From Thermoflavimicrobium dichotomicum (GTDB lineage Bacteria > Bacillota > Bacilli > Thermoactinomycetales > Thermoactinomycetaceae): a DNA stretch of 64,000 bases. The position numbers and the translations under genes are program-made. The number at the start of each line of letters is the position of its first letter. The first letter of the stretch is position 1. Shown piece after piece: positions 48,243-57,514 of this stretch. The notes beneath the pieces are model-generated. The model saw only the letters and a program-made list of their open reading frames with translations, searched no databases and was not told where the DNA came from. The stretch is taken from contig NZ_FORR01000014.1 in the NCBI RefSeq assembly GCF_900114055.1, positions 41,068-105,067 on the forward strand. The letters are read 5' to 3'.

Positions 48243-48530
48243 ATGATGACAAACCATCAAAATCAGTATGACTATTCTGCTAAAGAGATTTCCGAATTAT
48301 TGGATATCACCTCGAAAAAACTCCCTCAACTGATTACTGGCATCATTCAAAGTATTTATTCGCCAGAAGCAGCCAGCAACATCGGAAAAGCGGTAGGCAG
48401 TCTTTACAAGGAGCTAGTTGATTCGGGGATTCCTCAGGACATAGCCCTAAAAATGACTAAAGACTATATGATTTCGTTAAAAGATATGATGAGTAGCTTG
48501 CAATTCAGAGCCGATAAAACCAATAAATAG
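48243..48530 (+). CDS. Small helical protein of the sigma operon
   Basis: 95 residues from an ATG after GGAGGTTAAA; a second ATG follows directly. Sequence: two helical parts, ISELLDITSKKLPQLITGIIQSIY and IGKAVGSLYKELVDSGIPQDIALKMTKDYMISLKDMM. The motif L-(V)-x-SGIP-x8-T-x2-YM recurs in the next gene. No signal peptide or cysteine. I do not recognize a family; the amphipathic pattern could suit a phasin-like or membrane-surface protein, which is speculation. Confidence 0.75.
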   Translation: MMTNHQNQYDYSAKEISELLDITSKKLPQLITGIIQSIYSPEAASNIGKAVGSLYKELVDSGIPQDIALKMTKDYMISLKDMMSSLQFRADKTNK

Positions 48531-48554
48531 AAAGAATAAGAAGGATCGACTTGT

Positions 48555-48815
48555 ATGAATCTATTACGTCTTGTAATCCCATGTCTTCAAATCCTTTTAT
48601 TTTCTTTCCATATTGCTACCAAACTCGGTATTCGTCTCATGGATGTTTACATGCGAAAACAGAGTGCTAAAAAGCACTTTAGCCAACAATTGGCCAACGA
48701 TGGAATCCCTGTTGAAACAATCAGGGCATTAACTCAGTCATATATGGAAATGCTTCCGTTTGATCTACCCTTTATCACTCAACTTGTTAAAAAAATGAAT
48801 CATAAGAAAAAATGA
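48555..48815 (+). CDS. Small membrane protein of the sigma operon
   Basis: 86 residues. An N-terminal hydrophobic helix NLLRLVIPCLQILLFSFHIAT anchors a basic, helical tail. QLANDGIPVETIRALTQSYMEMLP mirrors the SGIP...YM motif of the preceding protein. GAAGGATCGACTTGT precedes the ATG. The two small genes look like a duplicated module, one soluble and one membrane-bound. Family not recognized. Confidence 0.75.
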   Translation: MNLLRLVIPCLQILLFSFHIATKLGIRLMDVYMRKQSAKKHFSQQLANDGIPVETIRALTQSYMEMLPFDLPFITQLVKKMNHKKK

Positions 48816-48870
48816 ACAGGAGGAAACATTCTCCTCCTGTTTTTAAAACAAAAGAAGAGAGGAAAATAGC

Positions 48871-50130
48871 ATGAGACCTCAAATCCAAATATTAAGAAAA
48901 ACAACCATGATCGATGAAAAAATAAATATCGTTCTTTCAGGATGTTTACCCCATCAAGAAGTCGAACTCCATGCCCAAACACTCGATGATTTTGGCCGGA
49001 TCTGGTCATCCCATGCGGTCTTTATGACAGATCAAGAAGGGCAGATAGATCTATCACTATCTTCTCCAATCCAAGGATCTTACACATCATCTGATTCGAT
49101 GGGAATGTTTTGGTCCATGACCTTACAACAACCCAAACAAGGTCCGCCCTACTTTATAAAAGGAAGTACAAAACCACAAAGTTTCACGTTTCAATTAAAA
49201 GCAAATCATCAAATCGTAGCTGAACAAACCTTTCTGGTCGAATTTGTTTCGGAAGATGTGGAAGTTTCAATCATTGAAAACCCTTTTGTTGGAAAGTACT
49301 TCCGACCTAGACATAAAGAAAACCTTCCCACTCTTCTTGTTATGGGAGGTTCTCCAGGAGGATTATACTGGTCCGAACAAGTAGCTTCTTTACTCGCTTC
49401 CAAAGGATATGCTACACTTGCACTTGCTTATCTGGATTATGAAGGAAAACATGGACTTCCAAGTCAATTCACTGAAATCCCACTCAATTATTTTATGCAA
49501 GCAGCAGATTGGATCAAAAAACAACCAGAGACTCAAGATAAAATCGGTCTTGTAGGAATTTCCAAAGGTGGAGAACTATCTCTTTTGCTCGCCTCACGCT
49601 TTCTGTCCAATGTAAAAGCAATCGTTAGCTTCGTTCCCTCTTCTCATGTCTTTGCTGGGTTTAGTATGGGTAGAGGACTCCATCAATCTTCCTGGTCATA
49701 CAACGAAAAGCCCGTCACCTTTATTCCTTACCCAGAAACAGATATCGATTTCACCAATTGGAAAAATCCTCTTTCACTACGTGAACTTCATGAACAAGCC
49801 TTCTTGCAAGCAACGGAGCAGCAGATTAAGCAAGCAAGAATTCCCATCGAAAAAGCAAACTGTCCAATCCTGCTGATCTCCACCCAAACCGATGCTACCT
49901 GGCCTTCTTACGAGATGTGCCAAACCATGACCCAGATACTTGAAGAGCATTCTTATCCTTTTGAAGTCAAGCACTTATCTTTTGCACATGCAAGCCACGT
50001 CTTCTCAATTCCATACTTGCCGCCATACATTGATCACCCAGCACTTACCAAAGAGCACGCTGCAAAAGCGATTGAAACTGCCTGGCAAGCCACTTTGTCA
50101 TTTTTGAATCAACACTTACTCCATGGTTGA
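48871..50130 (+). CDS. Acyl-CoA thioester hydrolase / BAAT family hydrolase
   Basis: 419 residues with the two-domain design of acyl-CoA thioesterases and bile-acid-CoA:amino acid N-acyltransferases: an N-terminal beta-sandwich (CLPHQEVELHAQTLDDFGRIWSSHAVFMTDQEG) and an alpha/beta hydrolase. Catalytic triad Ser231 (GISKGGEL), Asp in STQTDATWPS, His in FAHASHVF. Serine rather than cysteine as nucleophile favours a thioesterase or esterase. AGAGAGG lies before the ATG. Last gene of the sigma operon, so probably its main effector. Confidence 0.88.
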   Translation: MRPQIQILRKTTMIDEKINIVLSGCLPHQEVELHAQTLDDFGRIWSSHAVFMTDQEGQIDLSLSSPIQGSYTSSDSMGMFWSMTLQQPKQGPPYFIKGSTKPQSFTFQLKANHQIVAEQTFLVEFVSEDVEVSIIENPFVGKYFRPRHKENLPTLLVMGGSPGGLYWSEQVASLLASKGYATLALAYLDYEGKHGLPSQFTEIPLNYFMQAADWIKKQPETQDKIGLVGISKGGELSLLLASRFLSNVKAIVSFVPSSHVFAGFSMGRGLHQSSWSYNEKPVTFIPYPETDIDFTNWKNPLSLRELHEQAFLQATEQQIKQARIPIEKANCPILLISTQTDATWPSYEMCQTMTQILEEHSYPFEVKHLSFAHASHVFSIPYLPPYIDHPALTKEHAAKAIETAWQATLSFLNQHLLHG

Positions 50131-50163
50131 ACACTCCCCTTCCTTCACTTAAAATAGAAGCCT

Positions 50164-50184
50164 TTTTCATACCGTATGAAAAAA
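50164..50184. terminator. Hairpin between the hydrolase and the regulator
   Basis: TTTTTCATAC / GTATGAAAAA. A symmetrical A/T-flanked stem suitable as a bidirectional terminator for the two convergent genes, although the GC content is low. Confidence 0.5.
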
Positions 50185-50224
50185 CTTAGCCCCTGGAATT
50201 TTGCTTCCAAGGTATAAGCAATCA

Positions 50225-51415
50225 TTACACAGCTCTATTTTCAGCAGCAGATAGCGGCTGATTGAGGTAATCCTTTATTTTTTGCTCAGCTTTCTTCTTG
50301 ATTTCTTCAAATTGATATTCCTTTTCTAAATCATTCCATTTTTTCTGATATTCAGATTCGATTTCTTCACAGTGAATACACATTCGACACAATAGCAAGA
50401 GAATCCGCAGGAAAGAAATCTTGACCGAAAGCATTTGGGACTGTATGGCAATTTCCCAGCCACGATTAATCCATTTTTTTCCTTCATGTTCGTTTTGATG
50501 AATCAATAAATTGATCCCTTCCAATAAGTGATATAACGCTAACTCGTGAAGATCTTGTTTTGTCCTTTCTTTTAGAAAATGATGGACTTTCTTTCTTTGT
50601 CTCTTTAATTTTTTCTTATTATGCGAAATTAATAGTGGGATCATTTCTAACAAAGAGAGAGGAATTCTCCACTTCTCTAAATTTTCTTGATTGGCTCTAT
50701 GACTAATGGCAGTGATTTGTTTCACTGCTTTTTCCATGTCCCCTGCTTCCACTAAAGATAAAAATCTTAAAGCTTCTAATGATAAAGGAAACCGCTTGGG
50801 TACTAACTTCCTTGCAAATATTTGATCCATATAATAAAGAGTCTTCTCTACTTGCTTCTGAACAACATAGTAAATCGTGACAATAAAATATAATCGTTCT
50901 TCCAAGGGCATTTGTTCTATCTGAACATCATACAGTAACCAATCTATATCTCCTTGATTCAATTTATATAAAATAAAATATTCATGAGGAATTCGGTATC
51001 CCAAAGCTTCCTGGTTTTCGATCAAGATCCGCACAGCTTCTCCTTGACCATGCATCAAATAATTAGATAATAAATGAATCATATGTTTCTCAATTTCAGG
51101 ATTATAAAGAGAAGGATTTGGCATCATTCTCGGTTGGTTCATAATCAGTCGATAACCTACTCCTCGAACCGTTTCAATCCAAATGAAATGATCCCACTTT
51201 TTCAACTTCTTTCGAAGTCGGTAAATATGATCATCCACTGTTCGATCCGTTGGTTCACCTTCGTTCTCCCAGACATAATCAAGCAATTGATCCCGGGAAA
51301 ACGTTTGATTTTTATGTTGAAAAAGAAAGTGTAATAGCCGAAATTCTTTAGGGAGCAATTTTATTTCTTCTGTTCGAAATCGAACGACATATTGATTCGT
51401 ATTAAAATGTAACAT
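50225..51415 (-). CDS. Winged-helix transcriptional regulator with helical-repeat C-terminal domain
   Basis: 396 residues. Residues 1-95 form an OmpR/PhoB-type winged helix: LPKEFRLLHFLFQHKNQTFSRDQLLDYVW, TVDDHIYRLRKKL, IETVRGVGYRL. There is no receiver domain before it. The other 300 residues are a long all-helical region with TPR/BTAD-like spacing. The arrangement resembles SARP-like regulators. It converges on the hydrolase and is parallel to the exporter at 51819-53078; control of either is a guess. The start is the ATG at 51415. Confidence 0.8.
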   Translation of the reverse strand: MLHFNTNQYVVRFRTEEIKLLPKEFRLLHFLFQHKNQTFSRDQLLDYVWENEGEPTDRTVDDHIYRLRKKLKKWDHFIWIETVRGVGYRLIMNQPRMMPNPSLYNPEIEKHMIHLLSNYLMHGQGEAVRILIENQEALGYRIPHEYFILYKLNQGDIDWLLYDVQIEQMPLEERLYFIVTIYYVVQKQVEKTLYYMDQIFARKLVPKRFPLSLEALRFLSLVEAGDMEKAVKQITAISHRANQENLEKWRIPLSLLEMIPLLISHNKKKLKRQRKKVHHFLKERTKQDLHELALYHLLEGINLLIHQNEHEGKKWINRGWEIAIQSQMLSVKISFLRILLLLCRMCIHCEEIESEYQKKWNDLEKEYQFEEIKKKAEQKIKDYLNQPLSAAENRAV

Positions 51416-51604
51416 GCAGGCCCCCCTTTTATACTAACAAAGCATTGCGATGCAAAAATCGAACTTTGAATTGATTGTACCACATCTTTATCTATGCATA
51501 TTTTAAACTTTGTAGTTTAGGAAGAGAAGCATATTTTATTCGTAAAGTTACTTGATCTTTTCTAAAAGACTTTATTAACAACAGAAAAACATTCTATAAA
51601 AAAA

Positions 51605-51629
51605 GAGTATCCAAATAATTCGGATACTC
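51605..51629 (-). terminator. Terminator of the second MFS exporter
   Basis: GAGTATCC / GGATACTC, followed on the minus strand by TTTTTTTATAG. It lies 190 bases after the exporter stop. Confidence 0.8.
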
Positions 51630-51636
51630 AGCTTGA

Positions 51637-51688
51637 CCCGTTGATAAAGTTCCCGTTATATGCCGGTTCTCTTTTTCCGTTTTACTAG
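51637..51688. repeat. Dispersed palindromic repeat, left half (copy G)
   Basis: CCCGTTGATAAAGTTCCCGT and ATGCCGGTTCTCTTTTTCCG match the left half of the full copy (ATGCCGGTTTTCCTTTTCCG). The right half is not recognizable. The remaining 51689-51818 holds a small inverted repeat AGGT/ACCT and no gene. Confidence 0.55.
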
Positions 51689-51818
51689 TGTCTATCCAGT
51701 AGTACAAGCCTCTTTTAACTTCTACCTTAAAGCGACAATATATCGTGTGCAGGTTGACAGCTACCTGTACCATACCAGTCATGAGGATGTGGTACGTACA
51801 ACTATATACTCTATACCC

Positions 51819-53078
51819 TTATTTATTGGCAATGTTTTTTTGGTGACTGACTATTGGTTTATCAGACTGATTCCAGATGATATTTCGCAAGCCAATCGCT
51901 AAACAACCTATGGCAAATAAAAGAACACCAACAAAGAAATAGACTTTTACTACACCGATCCATTGAACCAAACTTCCTCCAAGTAATGGGGAAACTATAT
52001 ATGACAGACGGACCAGACTATTTTGAATACCAAATACTCGTCCCACTACTTCAGGAGCTGATTCTTTTTGCAAGATCACATTATAAGAAACAAAGAAAAT
52101 ACCAACCCCGATACCAACCACGAATGCACTTAATAATACCAATATGATGGAAGGACTGGATAAAATCATTGCCACACCCATAATTCCTATTCCCATAAAA
52201 GTAATGCCCCCACCTAGCGCCCAACCATAACGCAAATGTTGCATTTTCTGCATCCAAAGAGTGATAACGACACCTCCGGCTCCTATCGTTGCAATCGTCC
52301 AGCCCATTAAACCAGGATCTTGTGGAAACAATTCACGGAACAGTACAGAAAATTGGCTTTCAATCAATTGAATGACCGTCATGACGAGAAAACCATAAAG
52401 AATCGTTACAAACAGCAAACGACTAAAAAGAACAATATTCCAACCTTCTTTCCATGATTGCCAAAAACTTTGTTTCTTTTCTTCTGATTTTAAATCCTCT
52501 ATGGCATCTTCTTTTATTTTTCCAATACTAAACAAAATGAAAGCAGCTAATAGACTCATCCCTGCTTTGATTATCAACAGTCCCTGTGGAGGCAAAATGG
52601 TAATCAACGCTCCACCAATAAGTGGACCGATAATTTTCCCAATTTCTCCAACCATTCCATTTAAAGAAGTTGCTTGCACTAACTGTTCGTCGCTTACAAC
52701 CCGTCTTGTCAAAGCTATTTGGGCTGGCATAAAAAAGACACTGCACGTTGCGCGGATCAAAATGGCCGGATAAAGGATATAGATGTTCGGGACAAATACA
52801 ATTCCGATGGTTAACAAGGCAACCAATAAATCAACGGCGATCAATATTCGACGTTTATCTTTTCGATCTGCAAATACACCTGCCCATGAGCTGAATAAAA
52901 TCCCTGGTAAAGCAAAAGCTACAGGAATGAGTCCAATCAGAAGCGGACTCGTTTTCCAATGATAAGCAACAATCACTGAAATCGCAAAAAAGTCCATAAA
53001 CTCACCGATAATGGAAATCGTGTATGCAGAAAACAAGCGCACAAAAATACGATTTTGCCAAATACTTTTTCCGCTCAT
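51819..53078 (-). CDS. MFS exporter, MFS_3 group
   Basis: 419 residues, 12 membrane segments. RIFVRLFSAYTISIIGEFMDFFAISVIV and FFMPAQIALTRRVVSDEQLVQATSLNG are typical of MFS_3 drug or siderophore exporters; FFVSYNVILQKESAPEVVGRVFGIQNS is the second-half signature. An ATG at 53078 with AAGGA eight bases upstream is preferred to the GTG at 53084. Upstream lies the ilvD terminator, so it has its own promoter. Substrate unknown. Confidence 0.82.
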   Translation of the reverse strand: MSGKSIWQNRIFVRLFSAYTISIIGEFMDFFAISVIVAYHWKTSPLLIGLIPVAFALPGILFSSWAGVFADRKDKRRILIAVDLLVALLTIGIVFVPNIYILYPAILIRATCSVFFMPAQIALTRRVVSDEQLVQATSLNGMVGEIGKIIGPLIGGALITILPPQGLLIIKAGMSLLAAFILFSIGKIKEDAIEDLKSEEKKQSFWQSWKEGWNIVLFSRLLFVTILYGFLVMTVIQLIESQFSVLFRELFPQDPGLMGWTIATIGAGGVVITLWMQKMQHLRYGWALGGGITFMGIGIMGVAMILSSPSIILVLLSAFVVGIGVGIFFVSYNVILQKESAPEVVGRVFGIQNSLVRLSYIVSPLLGGSLVQWIGVVKVYFFVGVLLFAIGCLAIGLRNIIWNQSDKPIVSHQKNIANK

Positions 53079-53188
53079 CCTCACATTCCTTCCCCTGTTT
53101 TCGGAAATCTTATCTTAAATATAACATCGGTTTGTCAGAGGAATATCAGAAAAGCAGGTTATGTTTTATATATTTCATCACAAAAAAA

Positions 53189-53212
53189 CCCGTAACCCTT
53201 TATGGTTACGGG
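53189..53212 (-). terminator. Terminator of the ilv operon
   Basis: CCCGTAACC / GGTTACGGG, followed on the minus strand by TTTTTTTG. It lies eight bases after the ilvD stop. Confidence 0.93.
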
Positions 53213-53219
53213 ATTATCA

Positions 53220-54902
53220 TCAGATTTTCAGGATTCCACCTGTACTTGCTGATGTGACCAGTTTCGAATAACGAGCCAGATAGCCTGTTTTCACTTTCGG
53301 TTCAAAGCCAGGCCACTCTGCCCGGCGACGTTCCATTTCTTCTGGTGAGATTTTGACTTCCAATTTTCTCTCTTCGATATCAATCACAACAATATCTCCA
53401 TCTTGAACAAAGGCAATAGGCCCTCCTTCAGCCGCTTCTGGCGAAACATGACCCACACTGATTCCTCTGGTTGCTCCCGAAAAACGGCCATCTGTAACCA
53501 ATGCCACTTTTGTTCCCAATCCCATACCGACAATTTGGGAAGTAGGTGCCAACATTTCCGGCATACCCGGACCACCTTTTGGACCTTCATAACGGATAAT
53601 GACCACATGACCTTCTTTTACCTTGCCATTAGCAATCCCTTCCAAAGCTTCCTCCTGGGAGTCAAATACAATGGCAGGGCCTTCGTGACGTTTGATCCCG
53701 CCTTGTACGGCTCCCGATTTGATAACAGCACCATCAGGTGCGAGATTTCCGAACAACATCGTAAGTCCGCCTTTTTCGGAATAAGGATTTTCAAGCGGAC
53801 GAATGACTTCTTTATTCTTGGTCTCACACCCTGCGATATTTTCTCCCAATGTTTTACCAGTGACTGTCATCGTGTCCAGATGAAGGGCCCCTTCTTTTTT
53901 ACTGAGCTCATGTAAAATAGCGGAGACCCCTCCAGCTTCATGTACATCTTCAATATGATATTCCGACGCCGGGCTAATTTTAGCCAAGTGCGGTACACGT
54001 TCTGCTACCTGATTTATCCTGTCCAGAGAGTAATCGAGTCCTGCTTCATTGGCGATCGCCAAGGTATGTAGCACGGTATTGGAGGATCCACCCATGGCCA
54101 TATCCAACGCAAATGCGTTATCAATCGCTTTTTCCGTAACAATATCTCGCGGCTTTAAGTCCATCTCAATCAGTTTGATTATTTGTTTAGCCGCTCGTTT
54201 CACCAACTCTCTTCTTTCTTCGGACACAGCCAAAATGGTTCCATTTCCAGGCAAGGCCAGACCAATTGCTTCCGCTAAACAGTTCATTGAATTCGCTGTA
54301 AACATTCCGGAACAAGAACCACAAGTCGGGCAGCCATACTTTTCGAGCTCCTCCAGATTCTTTTCCGTAATTTTACCGGCTTGATAGGCTCCAACACCTT
54401 CAAAGACAGATGCCAGGGAAATGGAGCGTCCATCTTGGGTTTTACCGGCTTTCATCGGTCCGCCCGTCACGATGATCGTTGGAATATTGACCCGCAATGC
54501 GGCCATGATCATCCCAGGGGTAATTTTATCACAGTTCGGAATACAAATAAGCCCATCAAAAGCATGAGCGGAAACGACCGTTTCGATGGAATCAGCAATC
54601 AATTCCCGACTTGGCAGAGAGTAACGCATTCCGATATGTCCCATCGCAATGCCATCATCAACACCGATGGTATTAAATTCAAACGGCACGCCTCCTGCTT
54701 CCCGAACTGCTTCTTTGACCAATTTCCCGAATTCCTGCAGATGGACATGCCCTGGAATAATATCAATATATGAATTCGCAATGGCAATAAACGGCTTATC
54801 CCAATCGGATTCATCCTGGATGACACCTGTCGCCCGAAGCAAACTGCGATGAGGCGCCCGATCGAAACCACGTTTAATGATATCGCTTCGCATCTTTTTC
54901 AT
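53220..54902 (-). CDS. ilvD: Dihydroxy-acid dehydratase
   Basis: Fe-S enzyme that converts dihydroxy-isovalerate and dihydroxy-methylvalerate to the oxo acids. 560 residues from an ATG with GGGAGG upstream. Cluster cysteines in [11 protein letters not shown] and [29 protein letters not shown] and [12 protein letters not shown] are also conserved. Last gene of the branched-chain operon, where a terminator ends the transcript. Confidence 0.97.
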   Translation of the reverse strand: MKKMRSDIIKRGFDRAPHRSLLRATGVIQDESDWDKPFIAIANSYIDIIPGHVHLQEFGKLVKEAVREAGGVPFEFNTIGVDDGIAMGHIGMRYSLPSRELIADSIETVVSAHAFDGLICIPNCDKITPGMIMAALRVNIPTIIVTGGPMKAGKTQDGRSISLASVFEGVGAYQAGKITEKNLEELEKYGCPTCGSCSGMFTANSMNCLAEAIGLALPGNGTILAVSEERRELVKRAAKQIIKLIEMDLKPRDIVTEKAIDNAFALDMAMGGSSNTVLHTLAIANEAGLDYSLDRINQVAERVPHLAKISPASEYHIEDVHEAGGVSAILHELSKKEGALHLDTMTVTGKTLGENIAGCETKNKEVIRPLENPYSEKGGLTMLFGNLAPDGAVIKSGAVQGGIKRHEGPAIVFDSQEEALEGIANGKVKEGHVVIIRYEGPKGGPGMPEMLAPTSQIVGMGLGTKVALVTDGRFSGATRGISVGHVSPEAAEGGPIAFVQDGDIVVIDIEERKLEVKISPEEMERRRAEWPGFEPKVKTGYLARYSKLVTSASTGGILKI

Positions 54903-54938
54903 GTTGTTTCCTCCCACCTGATTCCAACTCTTTACTGG

Positions 54939-56204
54939 CTAGACAAGCAAATGGAATAGATTTGAATCCTTGTTGACTTCAATATATTGAATATGATGTT
55001 GCTTCATCCGCTGGATCAACCCGTGATAATCCTCTTTATGTTTGAGCTCAATCCCTACGAGTGCAGGCCCTTTTTCCCGATTATTCTTTTTGGTGTATTC
55101 AAAATGGGTAATGTCATCATCCGGCCCCAGAACCTGATTGATAAACTCTCGCAAAGCGCCTGCCCGTTGTGGAAAATTGATGATAAAGTAATGCTTCAGT
55201 CCTTCATATAATAAAGAACGCTCCTTGATCTCCTGCATCCGGTCAATATCGTTATTGCCACCACTGATAATACATACAACGTTTTTGCCCGCGATTTGCT
55301 CACGATACTCATCCAATGCAGCAATCGGCAAAGCGCCAGCGGGTTCTGCCACAATCGCATTTTCGTTATACAGTTCCAGGATGGTCGTACACACTTTTCC
55401 TTCGGGGACAACCACAATATCATCAAGCACTTCTCTGCAAATCTCTGAAGTAAGCCTTCCCACCTGTTTTACAGCAGCCCCATCGACAAACTTGTCAATT
55501 TGATGCAACGTAACAACTTCTCCTTGCTCCAATGTTCGCTTCATTCCTGGAGCTCCAGCCGGTTCAACACCGATGACTTTGGTAGAGGGACTTATGCCTT
55601 TGACATAAGTCCCTACACCAGCAGCCAATCCTCCTCCGCCAATACTGACAAAGATATAATCAATCGGATCCGTCATCTCATTCATGATTTCCATCGCGAC
55701 CGTGCCTTGTCCGGCAATCACGTCAGGTTCATCAAATGGGTGAACAAACGTCATGTTCTCTTGTTTGCAAACACGCATCGCTTCCTGAAAAGCATCATCA
55801 AATGTATCACCTGTCAAAATCACTTCCACATAAGATCCACCAAACAATTTCACTTGCGACACTTTCTGGCTCGGTGTCGTTGTTGGCATAAAAATCTTGC
55901 CATGAATTTTCAGATGTTGGCAGGAGTAAGCGACCCCCTGCGCATGATTCCCGGCACTTGCACACACAATCCCATTCTTTCGTTCATCTGGCGACAGATT
56001 TCGGATAAAATGGTAAGCTCCCCTGATTTTAAATGAACGCACAATTTGCAAATCTTCCCGTTTCAGATAGAGTTGACAATGATATCGCTCCGATAGCAAG
56101 GGATTTTTCATGAGAGGTGTCTTCGTTACCACATCTTTCAAGAGATGATTGGCCAGGACTATATCTTCGACTGTAACCTTGCTCACTGTGACTGGTTCGC
56201 TCAT
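54939..56204 (-). CDS. ilvA: Threonine dehydratase, biosynthetic
   Basis: PLP enzyme making 2-oxobutanoate for isoleucine synthesis. 421 residues, equal to B. subtilis IlvA. The PLP lysine is K59 in RSFKIRGAYH; the glycine loop is SIGGGGLAAG. The C-terminal ~85 residues form one ACT-like regulatory domain (HYFIINFPQRAGALREFINQVLG), the short form with a single module. Placed between ilvC and ilvD. Confidence 0.96.
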   Translation of the reverse strand: MSEPVTVSKVTVEDIVLANHLLKDVVTKTPLMKNPLLSERYHCQLYLKREDLQIVRSFKIRGAYHFIRNLSPDERKNGIVCASAGNHAQGVAYSCQHLKIHGKIFMPTTTPSQKVSQVKLFGGSYVEVILTGDTFDDAFQEAMRVCKQENMTFVHPFDEPDVIAGQGTVAMEIMNEMTDPIDYIFVSIGGGGLAAGVGTYVKGISPSTKVIGVEPAGAPGMKRTLEQGEVVTLHQIDKFVDGAAVKQVGRLTSEICREVLDDIVVVPEGKVCTTILELYNENAIVAEPAGALPIAALDEYREQIAGKNVVCIISGGNNDIDRMQEIKERSLLYEGLKHYFIINFPQRAGALREFINQVLGPDDDITHFEYTKKNNREKGPALVGIELKHKEDYHGLIQRMKQHHIQYIEVNKDSNLFHLLV

Positions 56205-56233
56205 ATCGTTCCATCCTCCGCAAACGAAATGGT

Positions 56234-57259
<1,026 letters not shown>

Positions 57260-57283
57260 TTACCTTTGGTCTGACTATTTATG

Positions 57284-57514
57284 TTAAACTTTTTGCACAT
57301 GGAGCACATCAATTTGTTTATTTAAGAGTCTAACCATATTTTCCAGTGATCCTGGATCACATTCCATTGTAATGGACATGCGAGAAAGTTCTTGATCTTC
57401 CAACTCATCAAATGTCAGATGATCAATTTTCATTCCTCGCCGGGTGTACAAACCAAGCACTCTCGACAATGCGGCTGTTTTATTTTTCATGAGCAATTCC
57501 ACCGTATGTCTCAT
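57284..57514 (-). CDS. ilvN: Acetolactate synthase regulatory subunit, short form (single ACT domain)
   Basis: 76 residues from an ATG that overlaps the ilvB stop (TGATG). The product is one ACT domain: VELLMKNKTAALSRVLGLYTRRGMKIDHLTF and LSRMSITMECDPGSLENMVRLLNKQIDVLHV. B. subtilis IlvH/IlvN is about 170 residues with an extra C-terminal domain, which is missing here; the length resembles E. coli IlvM. Valine feedback may therefore differ. A GTG at 57526 would add four residues. Confidence 0.85.
   Translation of the reverse strand: MRHTVELLMKNKTAALSRVLGLYTRRGMKIDHLTFDELEDQELSRMSITMECDPGSLENMVRLLNKQIDVLHVQKV

Noticed and set aside
51660..51902. 80-codon plus-strand ORF beside the MFS exporter
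   Set aside because: It starts in a decayed palindromic repeat, then runs antisense to the exporter's C-terminus; no ribosome site or family pattern.
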